From assembly GCF_017115025.1 (NCBI RefSeq), contig NZ_JABXKM010000143.1, positions 1-52,666 on the forward strand: DNA of 52,666 bases, in the 5' to 3' direction. Of the stretch, positions 1 through 8,782 are shown piece by piece. The first letter of the stretch is position 1; every line of letters begins with the position of its first letter. The notes beneath the pieces were generated by a model. The model ran no database searches. It was not told the origin of the DNA and was given only the letters and a program-made list of their open reading frames with translations. The DNA comes from Nostoc sp. NOS(2021) (GTDB lineage Bacteria > Cyanobacteriota > Cyanobacteriia > Cyanobacteriales > Nostocaceae). The position numbers and the translations under genes were made by a program.

Positions 1-27
1 CATAGCTTTGGCGGGGGTGGGGTTCTT

Positions 28-60
28 CGGGTTTAATAAGCAATCAAGCGGACATGATAT
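28..60. repeat. Short direct repeat, copy 1 (copy 2 at 4747-4800)
   Basis: The stretch beginning CGGGTTTAATAAG and ending in TGATAT recurs at 4747-4800. In the second copy a 10-base unit (AATCAACAGT) is inserted or amplified. The two copies bracket the DCC, ABC, MarR and MFS genes. Nothing else is evident in bases 1-92 ahead of the first gene. Confidence 0.5.
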
Positions 61-92
61 AACAAGTCAATTGCAAAAGAGCCATTATTTTT

Positions 93-494
93 ATGAATTA
101 CTACATAATCTACGACGGAAATTGTAATCTCTGCGTTACACTAGTGCAATTGCTAGAAACCTTAGACAAGGGAAAGTTATTTGCCTACGCACCCATACAA
201 GATGAGCAAACGCTTTTACAGTGGGGAATTACAGCCCAAGATTGCGAACAGGGAATAATTTTAATTGATGGCAACGATCCTCAGAGACGTTGGCAAGGTA
301 GTAATGCCGCAGAAGAGATTGGGCGGTTATCGCCAGTAGGAAGTATATTTGTAGAGGCTTATCGAGCCTTACCGGGCATGAAATGGGCAGGCGATCGCTT
401 TTACGAACAAATCCGCGATCATCGCTACACCATCTTTGGCAAGCGTTCTAGTACTTATGAATCGTCGTACTGCGTGGATGGTAGCTGCAAATGA
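93..494 (+). CDS. DCC-family thiol-disulfide oxidoreductase (DUF393)
   Basis: This 133-residue protein opens with the family signature: a short beta strand followed by YDGNCNLC, so the CxxC-type pair lies at about residues 11-14. DUF393/DCC proteins are small thioredoxin-like predicted thiol-disulfide oxidoreductases, probably cytoplasmic, usually 110-140 residues, so this is full length. The middle carries the usual QGIILIDG and RWQGSNAAEEI blocks, and the C-terminal GDRFYEQIRDHRY region is also typical. A further pair of cysteines ends the protein (YCVDGSCK). The ATG start places the signature at the expected position. Physiological substrate is unknown, and it stands alone rather than in an operon. 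Confidence 0.85.
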   Translation: MNYYIIYDGNCNLCVTLVQLLETLDKGKLFAYAPIQDEQTLLQWGITAQDCEQGIILIDGNDPQRRWQGSNAAEEIGRLSPVGSIFVEAYRALPGMKWAGDRFYEQIRDHRYTIFGKRSSTYESSYCVDGSCK

Positions 495-838
495 AAGGGA
501 ACTTTTAACTCTTAACAGGGAAAATTAAGCCAGACACAAGGGGATTGGGTTTCAACCTACCTTGCGATACAAGGATTTTTTCGCCCACGTTCGCTTTTAG
601 CGTCTCGTAGAGAGGGGCAAGGCTTAAAACCTTGCAACTCTACAAGACGCTACCGCGAACGGGGCTAATTCCCTATTCCCTATTCCCTATTCCCGCCCCG
701 TTGGCGCAGCCTCTCGTAGAGAAGGCGATAGCTCAACTTAAGTTGATTCAGATTTTTGTCACAAGTCTATTGACTTCAGACGAATATATTGAGAAGCTAA
801 TAGTTAGCTTAACTAATTGATGGAAGTGCATCAAACTT
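495..838. other. Intergenic region with short cyanobacterial repeats
   Basis: I see no convincing gene here. It holds a CCCTATT heptad run (about 670-693), two CTCGTAGAGA-type small palindromic repeats (about 602-616 and 711-732), and the leader of the ABC transporter pair. A 62-codon open frame across it is built mainly from these repeats and was rejected. Confidence 0.6.
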
Positions 839-1690
839 GTGACTATACTGACGGGGAAAATAAATCGGTCAGAATCTCCAAGCGAACCAAGAGCGCTGAT
901 TTTGGAAACTCAGGGACTCACGCGCCGTTTTGGCAAGTTAACCGCTGTTAATAACCTGAGCATATCTGTGGAACAGGGTGAAGTGTTTGGACTGCTTGGG
1001 CCCAATGGAGCAGGAAAAAGTACAGTTATTAAGATGTTGACAACTTTACTGCCTCCCAGTGCAGGAACAGCAACTCTGGCTGGCTATGATGTGACTCAGC
1101 AATCTAATCCTGTGAGACGGGCGATCGGCTATGTGCCCCAGGCGCTCTCTGCTGATGGTAGCCTCACGGGTTACGAAAATCTCTTAATCTTCGCCAAGCT
1201 GTATGGAATACCTGCCAAAGGACGCGATCGCCGCATCTATGAAATTCTAGAATACATGGGTTTGCAAGATGCGGCGAAACGCTTGGTAAGAAACTACTCT
1301 GGCGGGATGATCCGCAAGCTGGAAATCGGCGTATCAGTTCTACATCAACCCCAAATTTTGTTTCTTGATGAGCCGACTGTCGGACTAGATCCGATCGCTC
1401 GAACTCAAGTATGGCAGCTTGTGAAACAACTTTGTGCTGATTACGGCACAACTATATTTTTAACAACCCACTTTTTAGAAGAAGCAGATAGCTTATGTAA
1501 CCGCGTGGCAATTATGCAGCAAGGTGAAGTCGTAATTACAGGCGCACCAAGCGACTTAAAAGCTTCTTTAGATAAACCAAACGCAACTTTGGATGATGTC
1601 TTTATTCACTATACAGGCGACCAGTTAACATCAGGAGTCAACTACCGTGACACAGCAAGAACCAGACGTACTGCTCAACGGTTGGGTTAA
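839..1690 (+). CDS. ABC transporter ATP-binding protein, daunorubicin-resistance type
   Basis: This is the ATPase subunit (283 aa) of an ABC-2 exporter. Walker A GPNGAGKST is at residues 54-62, the signature NYSGGM at about 156-161, Walker B ILFLDEPTVGLDP about 178-190, and the switch histidine in FLTTHFLEEAD about 212-222. The spacing and the C-terminal TLDDVFIHYTG segment match the DrrA-like subfamily, which powers efflux of drugs or lipids with a separate membrane subunit. A GTG start at 839 follows an AT-rich leader. The stop lies 44 bases inside the next gene, so translation of ATPase and permease is probably coupled. Substrate is not deducible. Confidence 0.9.
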   Translation: MTILTGKINRSESPSEPRALILETQGLTRRFGKLTAVNNLSISVEQGEVFGLLGPNGAGKSTVIKMLTTLLPPSAGTATLAGYDVTQQSNPVRRAIGYVPQALSADGSLTGYENLLIFAKLYGIPAKGRDRRIYEILEYMGLQDAAKRLVRNYSGGMIRKLEIGVSVLHQPQILFLDEPTVGLDPIARTQVWQLVKQLCADYGTTIFLTTHFLEEADSLCNRVAIMQQGEVVITGAPSDLKASLDKPNATLDDVFIHYTGDQLTSGVNYRDTARTRRTAQRLG

Positions 1691-2501
1691 AGCACCACCC
1701 ACTCGCCGAGCCAATTTTATCTCTGCAATTAAAGAGCTAGTTACGAAAACTCTGGCGATCGCTGAATTGGAAGTGCGTAAACTCCGCCACGATCCCACTG
1801 ATTTAATAGTCAGATCAGTGCAACCGTCATTATGGTTGCTGATTTTTGGGCAAGTGTTCTCCAAACTTCACGAAATTCATACAGGGAACTTACCATATTT
1901 AGACTTCATGGCTGCTGGCATTCTCGCTCAAAGCGTGTTGAATGTGGCCATTTTCACCGGTGGAATGACACTAATTTGGGAGCGAGATTTAGGGATTGTA
2001 CATAAATTTCTTGCAAGTCCTACACCCCGTGTAGCAATGGTTTTGGGCAAAGCTCTAGCGTGTGGAGTACGGTGCTTATCACAGGTAGCAGTAATTTATG
2101 TATTGTCTTTTGTCTTACATGTAAAATTAAATCTCCATCCTCTAGCTTTTCTGCAAGTGCTACTGATAGTGATGCTGGGGGCGGCTTGCTTTTGTCTTTT
2201 TTCATTAATTATTGGCTGTTTGGCAAAAACCAGAGAGCGGATGACCGGAATTGGACAAATGTTAACTATGCCGTTATTTTTTGCCAGCAATGCTATTTAT
2301 CCGATCTCAATGATGCCCGACTGGTTAAAGTTTGTTTCCCATTTGAATCCCTTAACTTATGAGGTTGACGCTTTACGCAGCACAATGTTAGTGGATGGAA
2401 TCAGCGTCTATGGCTTTGGTTGGGATTTGGCAATTCTCTTATTAACAGTAATAGTCTTGACGATCATCGGTGGACGACTTTATCCACGCGTAGCAATGTA
2501 A
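1647..2501 (+). CDS. ABC-2 type transporter permease
   Basis: This 284-residue membrane protein has about six hydrophobic segments and the ABC-2 (DrrB-like) pattern. A cytoplasmic N-terminus ends in a conserved LIVRSVQPSLWLLIFGQVF first helix. There is a periplasmic loop with LPYLDFMAAGILAQS, and a late MPLFFASNAIYPISMMPDWL motif followed by HLNPLTYEVDALR, the family hallmark. It pairs with the ATPase encoded just upstream, overlapping it by 44 bases, to form an efflux pump in the cytoplasmic membrane. Start is GTG at 1647. Its last 100 bases recur in degraded form at 2621-2720. Confidence 0.9.
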   Translation: MTQQEPDVLLNGWVKAPPTRRANFISAIKELVTKTLAIAELEVRKLRHDPTDLIVRSVQPSLWLLIFGQVFSKLHEIHTGNLPYLDFMAAGILAQSVLNVAIFTGGMTLIWERDLGIVHKFLASPTPRVAMVLGKALACGVRCLSQVAVIYVLSFVLHVKLNLHPLAFLQVLLIVMLGAACFCLFSLIIGCLAKTRERMTGIGQMLTMPLFFASNAIYPISMMPDWLKFVSHLNPLTYEVDALRSTMLVDGISVYGFGWDLAILLLTVIVLTIIGGRLYPRVAM

Positions 2502-2530
2502 TCCGTAATGGAACTAGCACCGCAAGGCGG

Positions 2531-2562
2531 AATTCAAAATTCAAAATTCAAAATTCAAAATG
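2531..2562. repeat. ATTCAAA heptad tandem repeat
   Basis: About four tandem copies of the heptad ATTCAAA. The same heptad recurs at about 11494-11512, 15060-15080 and 28610-28632. Such short tandemly repeated repetitive (STRR) heptads are typical of heterocystous cyanobacteria. Confidence 0.8.
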
Positions 2563-2620
2563 AATACAGCGTAAGCGTTTGATTGATTTGGAATCGGTGG
2601 TTTATTTACGCCGTGTTGTA

Positions 2621-2720
2621 TTAGCATCTATCGCTTTGGTCTGGATTGTACAATTCTCTTATTAAGGTTAATAATCTTAACCATCATCGCTGGAAAACTT
2701 GATCCACGGATGGCAATGTA
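2621..2720 (+). pseudogene. Degenerate second copy of the ABC-2 permease 3' end
   Basis: The sequence aligns without gaps, at a constant offset of 220 bases, to 2401-2500, the last codons and stop of the permease gene. Shared blocks include CAATTCTCTTATTAA and the terminal GCAATGTAATC. Scattered substitutions show that the copy is old. It looks like the relic of a second permease gene or of a local duplication, and lies directly before the MarR start. Its remaining open frame runs into the MarR frame and would give a spurious N-terminal extension to the regulator. Confidence 0.75.
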
Positions 2721-2740
2721 ATCAGGAGAACAACAAGCTA

Positions 2741-3214
2741 ATGACCTTGGATAAACCTACTAAAGGTGCAACTTCCGAAGAATGTGCCGCTAGGGTAATG
2801 GACACAGTTCCATTAATGATGCGGTTTATCCGAGCGGATATGCGTGCCCACAGTGCCGCTTTTTTATCTATACCTCAGTTGCGATCGCTAGCATTTATCA
2901 ACCGCAATCCTGGAGCTTCATTATCTGACCTCGCAGAGCATTTAGGTGTCACCTCTGCCACGGCATCAGCAACTATAGAACGCTTAGTACAACGCGACTT
3001 TGTGAAACGCTGCGCTCATCCTCAAGAGCGGCGGCGGGTGCTGCTCAATCTCACTGAAGATGGAAGGCATCATCTCAAGCAATCCCAAGATCAAACTCGC
3101 GCTCATATTACCGATCTGCTGAAAGGTCTTACAGAAGAGCAAATTTCCAACATTGAAGAAGGCTTAACTTTACTAAAAAATGTCTTCGAGCAAACAGAAC
3201 TCAAATCCCCATAA
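2741..3214 (+). CDS. MarR-family transcriptional regulator
   Basis: A 157-residue winged-helix regulator. The central part shows LRSLAFINRNPGASLSDLAEHLG, then the recognition helix VTSATASATIERLVQRDFV and the wing ERRRVLLNLTEDG. These are the standard MarR features. I chose the ATG at 2741 because AGGAGA sits 12 bases upstream; the upstream in-frame extension to 2699 is encoded by the permease relic. Its last 35 bases overlap the following MFS gene, so the two are co-transcribed. By analogy with MarR/EmrR systems it probably represses the exporter and responds to a small ligand; this is inference from context. Confidence 0.88.
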   Translation: MTLDKPTKGATSEECAARVMDTVPLMMRFIRADMRAHSAAFLSIPQLRSLAFINRNPGASLSDLAEHLGVTSATASATIERLVQRDFVKRCAHPQERRRVLLNLTEDGRHHLKQSQDQTRAHITDLLKGLTEEQISNIEEGLTLLKNVFEQTELKSP

Positions 3215-4445
3215 CTCTGAGGTTACACCGCACGATCCCTTTGCAGCCTTGAAGTTTCGAGACTATCGGCTATTTACCATTGGACGGCTGGTGCTGTCCG
3301 TGGGATCGCAAATGCAAACTGTAGCCATCGGCTGGGAACTCTATGAGCGGACTGACTCAGCGATCGCTTTAGGTGGCGTGGGGCTGGCGCAAGTCTTGCC
3401 GATGATTGCCCTCACCTTGATTGTCGGACATGTGGCCGATCGCCGCGATCGCAAACTGATCATCTTACTGTCGGTGATGCTGCTAGCTCTCTGCTCCCTG
3501 GCTTTGGGTGTACTTTCCTATACTAAAGGTGCAGTTTTTCTAATTTACGCCTGCTTAGTATTAACAGGTGTTGCTAGGGCTTTCCTCAGACCTGCCAGTG
3601 ATGCCTTCATGTGGCAGTTGATACCTGTCAGTGCTTTTACGAATGCAGCAACTTGGAATAGTGGTAGCTTTCAATTAGCCGCAGTCATCGGCCCAGCTTT
3701 GGGAGGATTCGGGATTGCTTTGCTGGGAAGTGCTACAGGAGTTTATGTATTAGCTGCGATCGCCGCCTTGCTCTGTTTTATTTTAACGCTGCCGATCAAA
3801 GAGAAAAAAGGTATTCGCACAACTGAGCCAATCTCACTCAAAGCCCTGTCAGCTGGTGCTAAATTTGTTTGGCAGAATCAGTTAATTTTAGCAGCGATTA
3901 CATTGGATATGTTTGCTGTATTGTTGGGTGGTGCGATCGCGCTCCTTCCGATCTTTGCCAAAGATATTTTACATGTGGGGCCAGTGGAGTTAGGATATCT
4001 ACAGGCAGCCCACTCCATCGGTGCTTTGAGTATGGGCATTACCCTGGTGTATTTACCACCGTTACGCAAAGCAGGCCCAGCCTTATTGTGGTCAGTGGTT
4101 GGCTTTGGGGTTGTCACAATTATCTTTGGACTTTCTCATTCCTTTTGGCTGTCTATGTTGATGCTGATCCTGGGTGGCGCACTAGATAGTATTAGCGTTG
4201 TGATTCGCCATACATTAGTTCAAATTAGAACACCTGATCATTTGCGTGGTCGGGTTGCTGCTATCAATAGCGTGTTTATTAGTGCCTCGAATGAGTTAGG
4301 GGGCTTTGAGTCAGGCTTGACAGCTGCCTTGTTTGGCCCAGTGATTTCGGTTGTGGGTGGTGGAATTGGCACAATTGTAGTAGTGATTGCTACGGCGATG
4401 ATTTGGCCGGGAATTCGGAAGTTAGGGGCTTTGCAGGAGTATTAA
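3180..4445 (+). CDS. MFS transporter, EntS-like exporter
   Basis: A 421-residue major facilitator protein with about twelve hydrophobic segments. The N-terminus FAALKFRDYRLFTIGRLVLSVGSQMQTVAIGWELYE and the loop 2-3 motif GHVADRRDRK are characteristic of the DHA3/EntS-like group of proton-driven exporters (enterobactin, macrolides or other drugs). Its ATG lies inside the end of the marR gene, 35 bases overlapping, which implies translational coupling with its regulator. The downstream region is the 21-bp repeat array. Specificity is unknown; siderophore export is conceivable because an iron-uptake operon follows, but this is only a positional hint. Confidence 0.85.
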   Translation: MSSSKQNSNPHNSEVTPHDPFAALKFRDYRLFTIGRLVLSVGSQMQTVAIGWELYERTDSAIALGGVGLAQVLPMIALTLIVGHVADRRDRKLIILLSVMLLALCSLALGVLSYTKGAVFLIYACLVLTGVARAFLRPASDAFMWQLIPVSAFTNAATWNSGSFQLAAVIGPALGGFGIALLGSATGVYVLAAIAALLCFILTLPIKEKKGIRTTEPISLKALSAGAKFVWQNQLILAAITLDMFAVLLGGAIALLPIFAKDILHVGPVELGYLQAAHSIGALSMGITLVYLPPLRKAGPALLWSVVGFGVVTIIFGLSHSFWLSMLMLILGGALDSISVVIRHTLVQIRTPDHLRGRVAAINSVFISASNELGGFESGLTAALFGPVISVVGGGIGTIVVVIATAMIWPGIRKLGALQEY

Positions 4446-4603
4446 AAAACTTTACAACATAGTCATATCTAGTCAGATGTAGTCTTTCTATCCGGCTTGG
4501 GTAGTTGCGATGAATCTGACTCGATGTGCAAACTTATTCTTCTAACCCTGATTCTATTCCTCTCCCCCACAGGCTACAGTCTACACACAAGTCTCTTGAC
4601 TTG

Positions 4604-4746
4604 CAATGACATTGTATCGGTTAACAATGCCATTGCATCGGCTAACAATGCCATTGTATCGACTAGCAATGCCATTGTATCGGCTGACAATAGCATTGTA
4701 TCGGTTAACAATGTCATTACATCGGCTGACAATAGCATTGTATCGA
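4604..4746. repeat. Seven-copy 21-bp tandem repeat containing a palindrome
   Basis: Seven imperfect 21-base units start at 4604, 4625, 4646, 4667, 4688, 4709 and 4730. Each contains CAATGNCATTG or the variant CAATAGCATTG, an inverted repeat of 5-base arms, followed by TATCGGCTAA-like sequence. The array has no frame-disrupting length change because 21 is a multiple of three, so one frame (4497-4772) stays open and would encode a seven-residue repeat (SADNSIV-like) after a hydrophobic N-terminus. No clear ribosome-binding site supports that frame, so I treat the array as DNA structure first and as a coding repeat only tentatively. Confidence 0.8.
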
Positions 4747-4930
4747 CGGGTTTAATAAGTAATCAACAGTAATCAACAGTAATCAACCGAACTTGATATT
4801 GGGCTACGCCGAAGCAACTAACAAAGGATGGTTTGTAAAGAACAAGTCTTACTTGACGTTTAAGAGTTGCGTCCAGGCGATCGCACACATATTACGCTGT
4901 TGATTGGGATATATAGCAATTACAAGACTC

Positions 4931-4963
4931 AGATCCCCGACTTCTTAGAGAAGTCGGGGATCT
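4931..4963. repeat. Hairpin repeat, 13-bp arms
   Basis: Perfect inverted repeat: arm AGATCCCCGACTT, 7-base loop, then the complementary arm. There is no T-run, so it looks like an interspersed palindromic repeat rather than a terminator. The remainder of 4747-5104 contains the second copy of the 28-60 repeat and an AT-rich leader before the iron operon. Bases 5054-5098 are AT-rich and could hold a Fur-type operator, but I cannot identify a box with confidence. Confidence 0.7.
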
Positions 4964-5104
4964 CGTTGTTCATGGTTGCAGGAGTTTTTTATCCGAAAAT
5001 TTATTCTTATAAGATTTTTTCACTTGCAGTTATATACAAATGTTCTCAAGTAAGTTATTATTCTCATGATGATTTGATAGTAATTATAGTTAATAAGGTT
5101 ATCC

Positions 5105-5938
5105 ATGCTTTTTCCCTTCTTGATCATGTTCCGAGAGGGCGTTGAAGCTGCACTTGTCGTGGGGATCATTGCCAGTTATCTCAAGCAAACTGGTCGTACC
5201 CATTTGATGAAGTCAGTCTGGATTGGCATCGCACTAGCGACTTTTATTTGTCTAGCTGCTGGGATTATTTTGCAAATAACCAGTCAGGAGTTTCCGCAGA
5301 AAGAACAGGAACTATTTGAAGCGGTAATTTCCATTGTCGCAGTTGGGGTTCTCACCTGGATGGTTTTCTGGATGCGCCGTGCGGCTCGTTCTCTGAAAGG
5401 CGAGTTACAGTCTCAAATTGAAACTGCGATTCAGTCGGGGGATAAATGGGGTACAGCACTCGTGGGGATGTCATTCTTTGCAGTGCTGCGGGAAGGTCTG
5501 GAAACAGTAGTGTTTCTGCTGGCGACGTTTCAGCAAAATTTGGGAATTCAAGCTCCCGTGGGGGCATTGTTTGGATATGCAGCCGCACTAGCCGTCGGTG
5601 TAGGCATCTATCAGGGTGGTATCCGCATCAACTTGAAGCGATTTTTTAAATGGACAGGAGCCTTCATTATCCTGGTTGCGGCTGGACTCTTAGCAAGTGG
5701 GGTGAGAGCTTTTCATGAAGCGGGAGTGTGGAACTTACTACAAACAGTGGTATTCGATGCTAGCGGAGTACTTCCCAATAACGGGTTTCTCGGTTCACTT
5801 TTGGCAGGATTTTTTGGATATAACGATGCCCCGACTGTCAGCGAAGCGATCGCCTATTTTGGCTATCTAATTCCTACGATGTCGCTGTTCTTCTTAGGGG
5901 ATAACACGGCACAGAAGACTACAGCAAGGCATTATTAG
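5105..5938 (+). CDS. efeU: FTR1-family iron permease (EfeU-like)
   Basis: A 277-residue polytopic membrane protein with the two REXXE-type iron-binding motifs of Ftr1/EfeU: FREGVEAALVV at about residues 9-19 and LREGLETVVFL about 125-135. About seven hydrophobic segments are visible. EfeU imports ferrous/ferric iron across the cytoplasmic membrane with EfeO and EfeB as extracytoplasmic partners, and both follow in the same orientation with 31- and 29-base gaps. The ATG at 5105 gives the standard short N-terminus before the first motif. Confidence 0.92.
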   Translation: MLFPFLIMFREGVEAALVVGIIASYLKQTGRTHLMKSVWIGIALATFICLAAGIILQITSQEFPQKEQELFEAVISIVAVGVLTWMVFWMRRAARSLKGELQSQIETAIQSGDKWGTALVGMSFFAVLREGLETVVFLLATFQQNLGIQAPVGALFGYAAALAVGVGIYQGGIRINLKRFFKWTGAFIILVAAGLLASGVRAFHEAGVWNLLQTVVFDASGVLPNNGFLGSLLAGFFGYNDAPTVSEAIAYFGYLIPTMSLFFLGDNTAQKTTARHY

Positions 5939-5969
5939 CTACTTCCATAACTTTTAGGAAAAGACAACA

Positions 5970-7157
5970 ATGAAAAATGTTTTAAAGTACTCAACAATTA
6001 TCTGTCTAATTGCCTTGACAGTAGCTGCCTGTGAATCGAACAAATCAAGCGATACTGTCGCGAGTAATACTCCAGAAGCTAAGGTAGCTAGTGATACCTC
6101 TGCTAACAATTCTGCGGAAACTGCTTTGGCTGTGACAGATCAAGGTTGCGAACCCAATCAGCTGACAGTAACATCTGGGCAAAACAACTTTGTGCTGACC
6201 AACAAAAGCAGCAAACCTGTGGAGTGGGAGATTTTGTCTGGGGTGAAAGTCGTTGAGGAAAAGGAAAATATTGCTCCTGGCTTCGTTCAAAAACTCAAAA
6301 CCAATCTAGAACCAGGTGACTATGACATGGCTTGCGGTTTACGCAGCAATCCCAAAGGGAAACTCACAGTGAAAGCAGGAGGAGATTCTCAAGCCAAAGG
6401 GACTGTAGATCAAGGTCAATTAGTCGGTGCGATCGCAGAATATAAAGTCTACATCACTAAAGAAATTGACCAACTGGTTACTAAAACCAAGATATTGACA
6501 GATGCCGTGATTGCTGGCGACCTTCCCAAGGCTCAAAAAACCTATGCATCTGCCCATCTTCACTATGAACGCACAGAACCGGTAGCTGAATTGTTCTCCG
6601 ACCTCGACAAAAGCATGGATTCCCGTGCTGATGACTTTGCCAAAAAAGAGGCTGACCCACAATTCACCGGATACCATCGCCTAGAAAAAGCTTTATTCCA
6701 GGACAAAACTACAAAAGGCATGAAACCCTATGCCGAAAAGCTACAGAAAGATGGACTAGATTTACAAAAGCGCATTGCCACCTTGACCATTGAACCGAAA
6801 AAGATGGTTGGCGGTGCTGCTGACTTGATTGAAGAAGTGGGTAAAACCAAGATTTCTGGAGAAGAAGACCGTTACAGTCATACTGACCTCTGGGACTTCA
6901 GCGCTAATGTCGATGGTTCCCAAAAGATTGTCGAGTTATTGCGCCCCGTCATCCAAAAAGCTAACCCCGAACTACTGGCGCGTGTGGATGCAAATTTCAC
7001 CAAAGTTGACCAAAAACTTGCTAAATACAAAACCCCTGATGGTGGTTTTGCTACCTACGACAAGGTGAGTGAAGCAGACAAGAAAGACATGAAAACAGCG
7101 ATCGCATCTCTTGCTGAAGATTTGTCTCAGCTGCGCGGCACTTTGGGAGTTGAGTAA
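5970..7157 (+). CDS. efeO: EfeO-type iron uptake lipoprotein (cupredoxin + M75 imelysin)
   Basis: A 395-residue secreted protein. The signal peptide ends in a lipobox (LTVAAC), so Cys21 is the predicted lipidated residue. A small cupredoxin-like domain follows (about 52-137, with CEPNQLTV and the [10 protein letters not shown] loop). Next comes the M75 peptidase-like domain (about 150-395), whose metal-binding HXXE motif is visible as YHRLE near residues 235-239. This two-domain layout is that of EfeO, the periplasmic component that delivers iron to EfeU. It has a ribosome-binding AGGAAA upstream and lies between efeU and efeB. The lipoprotein anchor differs from the soluble E. coli EfeO. Confidence 0.92.
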   Translation: MKNVLKYSTIICLIALTVAACESNKSSDTVASNTPEAKVASDTSANNSAETALAVTDQGCEPNQLTVTSGQNNFVLTNKSSKPVEWEILSGVKVVEEKENIAPGFVQKLKTNLEPGDYDMACGLRSNPKGKLTVKAGGDSQAKGTVDQGQLVGAIAEYKVYITKEIDQLVTKTKILTDAVIAGDLPKAQKTYASAHLHYERTEPVAELFSDLDKSMDSRADDFAKKEADPQFTGYHRLEKALFQDKTTKGMKPYAEKLQKDGLDLQKRIATLTIEPKKMVGGAADLIEEVGKTKISGEEDRYSHTDLWDFSANVDGSQKIVELLRPVIQKANPELLARVDANFTKVDQKLAKYKTPDGGFATYDKVSEADKKDMKTAIASLAEDLSQLRGTLGVE

Positions 7158-7186
7158 TTTATCAATCATTCCTAGAGGAGGAAACT

Positions 7187-8446
7187 ATGTCTATTACAAA
7201 GCAACCAAATTTACGCATTACTCCCCGCATCAGCCGTCGTGACTTGCTCATCGGTATGGCCGCAGCAGGTGGAGTAGCAGCTTTGACCAGTTTGGGTTAT
7301 CAGACTCTTCTAGGAACACCTCTTGACCCATCTGAAGAGGTCGTGCCGTTCTTTGGACTTCACCAAGCAGGTATTCTTACCCCTACTCCTGCCTCTGGGT
7401 TAATGGTTGCATTTGATACAACTGCTGCCAATAAAGCAGATTTAGTGCGGTTGTTCAAAACTTTAACTGAGCGCATCCAGTTTCTCATGGCAGGGGGAAC
7501 ACCCAAGTCGCGCGACCCCAAATTTCCACCCAATGATTCGGGGATTCTTGGGCCTGTAGTGGTTCCCAATAACCTCACCATCACCCTAGCTGTGGGTAAC
7601 TCACTGTTCGATAACCGCTTTGGACTCGGCAACTTGAAACCCAAGCGGTTAGATACTATGGCCAATTTTCCCAATGACCAGCTTGACCCAGATTTATGTC
7701 ATGGGGATATACTGTTGCAATTCTGTGCGAATACCGAGGAATCGAATCTCCACGCTTTACGCGACATCGTTAAAAACTTGCCTGACTTGATAACTTTGCG
7801 TTGGCAAATAGCGGGGTTTCTGCCGCCGAATACCCACAAAAAACAAGGTAAAACTACGGTGCGTAACCTGCTTGGTTTCAAAGATGGTACGGCAAATCTA
7901 GATGCTAGTGATGACAAATTGATGAACCGGATTGTCTGGGTAAAGCCAAACAGCGGCGAACCAGCTTGGACAGTAGGGGGAAGCTATCAAGTGGTGCGAG
8001 TGATCCGCAACTTAGTCGAACACTGGGATCGTACACCACTACAAGAGCAAGAGACAATTATTGGGCGCAATAAGGACTCAGGCGCACCTTTGGGAATGAA
8101 GCACGAGAAAGATATTCCCAATTATACTCAAGACCCAAAGGGTCAACAAATCCGCCTAGATGCTCATATCCGCCTTGCTAATCCACGCAAATCAGAGTCG
8201 AGTTTGATTCTGCGGCGTGGTTTCAATTATTCACGCGGGTTTGACAAAGCTGGACAGTTAGATATGGGTTTGTTATTTGTCTGTTTTCAGGCTGACCTAG
8301 AAAAGGGCTTTGTGACGGTGCAAAATCGCTTGATTGGGGAACCTTTAGAGGAGTATATTCGCCCCATTGGTGGTGGGTATTTCTTCGCCTTACCTGGTGT
8401 TAAAGCTGTTGGAGGTTATCTCGGTCAGTCATTATTAGAAGCTTAA
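7187..8446 (+). CDS. efeB: Dye-decolorizing-type heme peroxidase (EfeB-like), Tat-exported
   Basis: A 419-residue DyP peroxidase. The N-terminus carries a twin-arginine signal ([15 protein letters not shown], about 15-29). The diagnostic GFKDGTAN (GXXDG) motif is at about residues 229-236, the proposed proximal heme ligand His327 sits in [10 protein letters not shown], and [10 protein letters not shown] follows. EfeB oxidises ferrous iron or handles heme outside the membrane as the third part of EfeUOB. AGAGGAGG directly upstream of the ATG is a strong ribosome-binding site. The stop overlaps the end of an antisense recN relic. Confidence 0.93.
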   Translation: MSITKQPNLRITPRISRRDLLIGMAAAGGVAALTSLGYQTLLGTPLDPSEEVVPFFGLHQAGILTPTPASGLMVAFDTTAANKADLVRLFKTLTERIQFLMAGGTPKSRDPKFPPNDSGILGPVVVPNNLTITLAVGNSLFDNRFGLGNLKPKRLDTMANFPNDQLDPDLCHGDILLQFCANTEESNLHALRDIVKNLPDLITLRWQIAGFLPPNTHKKQGKTTVRNLLGFKDGTANLDASDDKLMNRIVWVKPNSGEPAWTVGGSYQVVRVIRNLVEHWDRTPLQEQETIIGRNKDSGAPLGMKHEKDIPNYTQDPKGQQIRLDAHIRLANPRKSESSLILRRGFNYSRGFDKAGQLDMGLLFVCFQADLEKGFVTVQNRLIGEPLEEYIRPIGGGYFFALPGVKAVGGYLGQSLLEA

Positions 8447-8566
8447 TTTTTAATTTTTTGACGGTGGTTAGCAGCTTGTAATAACAGAGATTCGGCAAAA
8501 GCGATCGCGTCACTTGCAGATTGACCACCAGTGAATTGCGCTAGTTCTTCCTGCCAGTAGTTACCG
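8443..8566 (-). pseudogene. Duplicated 3' fragment of recN
   Basis: Bases 8460-8566 match the last coding part of recN at 9591-9697 with a constant offset of 1131 bases and few changes. On the minus strand the reading frame is still open, giving LAQFTGGQSASDAIAFAES then LLLQAANHR, and ends at a TAA (8443-8445) that overlaps the efeB stop codon. The upstream portion of recN is absent, so it cannot encode a functional protein. Confidence 0.85.
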
Positions 8567-8618
8567 CGATCGCATCGCAGGTGCTTGAGATTGGCTCAAA
8601 GCAATCTTAGTATAATGC

Positions 8619-8710
8619 AGGACTTACGCAAACAATAGCCAAAAAGAGTGATTTTCTTCTTAGGGCAATTCATGAATTGCCCCTGAGCGCGTGTAGTTTT
8701 GCGTAAGTCC
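8619..8710. mobile_element. MITE-like element with 14-bp terminal inverted repeats and target duplication
   Basis: The ends AGGACTTACGCAAA (8619-8632) and its exact complement (8698-8711) form terminal inverted repeats. The interior has a perfect 20-bp palindrome at 8663-8682. TATAATGC occurs directly on both sides (8611-8618 and 8711-8718), as expected for a target-site duplication. No open reading frame is inside, so it would move in trans. Length is about 92 bp. Confidence 0.75.
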
Positions 8711-8782
8711 TATAATGCTAGATATAAGCCCAGTTTCTGAGCCGCAATGTTAAATACTAAATCCTTTTTCTAGGTGAGCATT

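Noticed and set aside
632..820. 62-codon frame between the DCC and ABC genes
   Set aside because: Composed of heptad and CTCGTAGAGA repeats, with no start signal or recognisable protein features.
4497..4772. 91-codon frame with a hydrophobic start and seven-residue repeats
   Set aside because: It is open mainly because the underlying 21-bp repeat is a multiple of three; no ribosome-binding site or family was seen. Kept as a DNA repeat.
4867..5145. 92-codon frame upstream of efeU
   Set aside because: It overlaps the true efeU start in another frame and includes a hairpin repeat.
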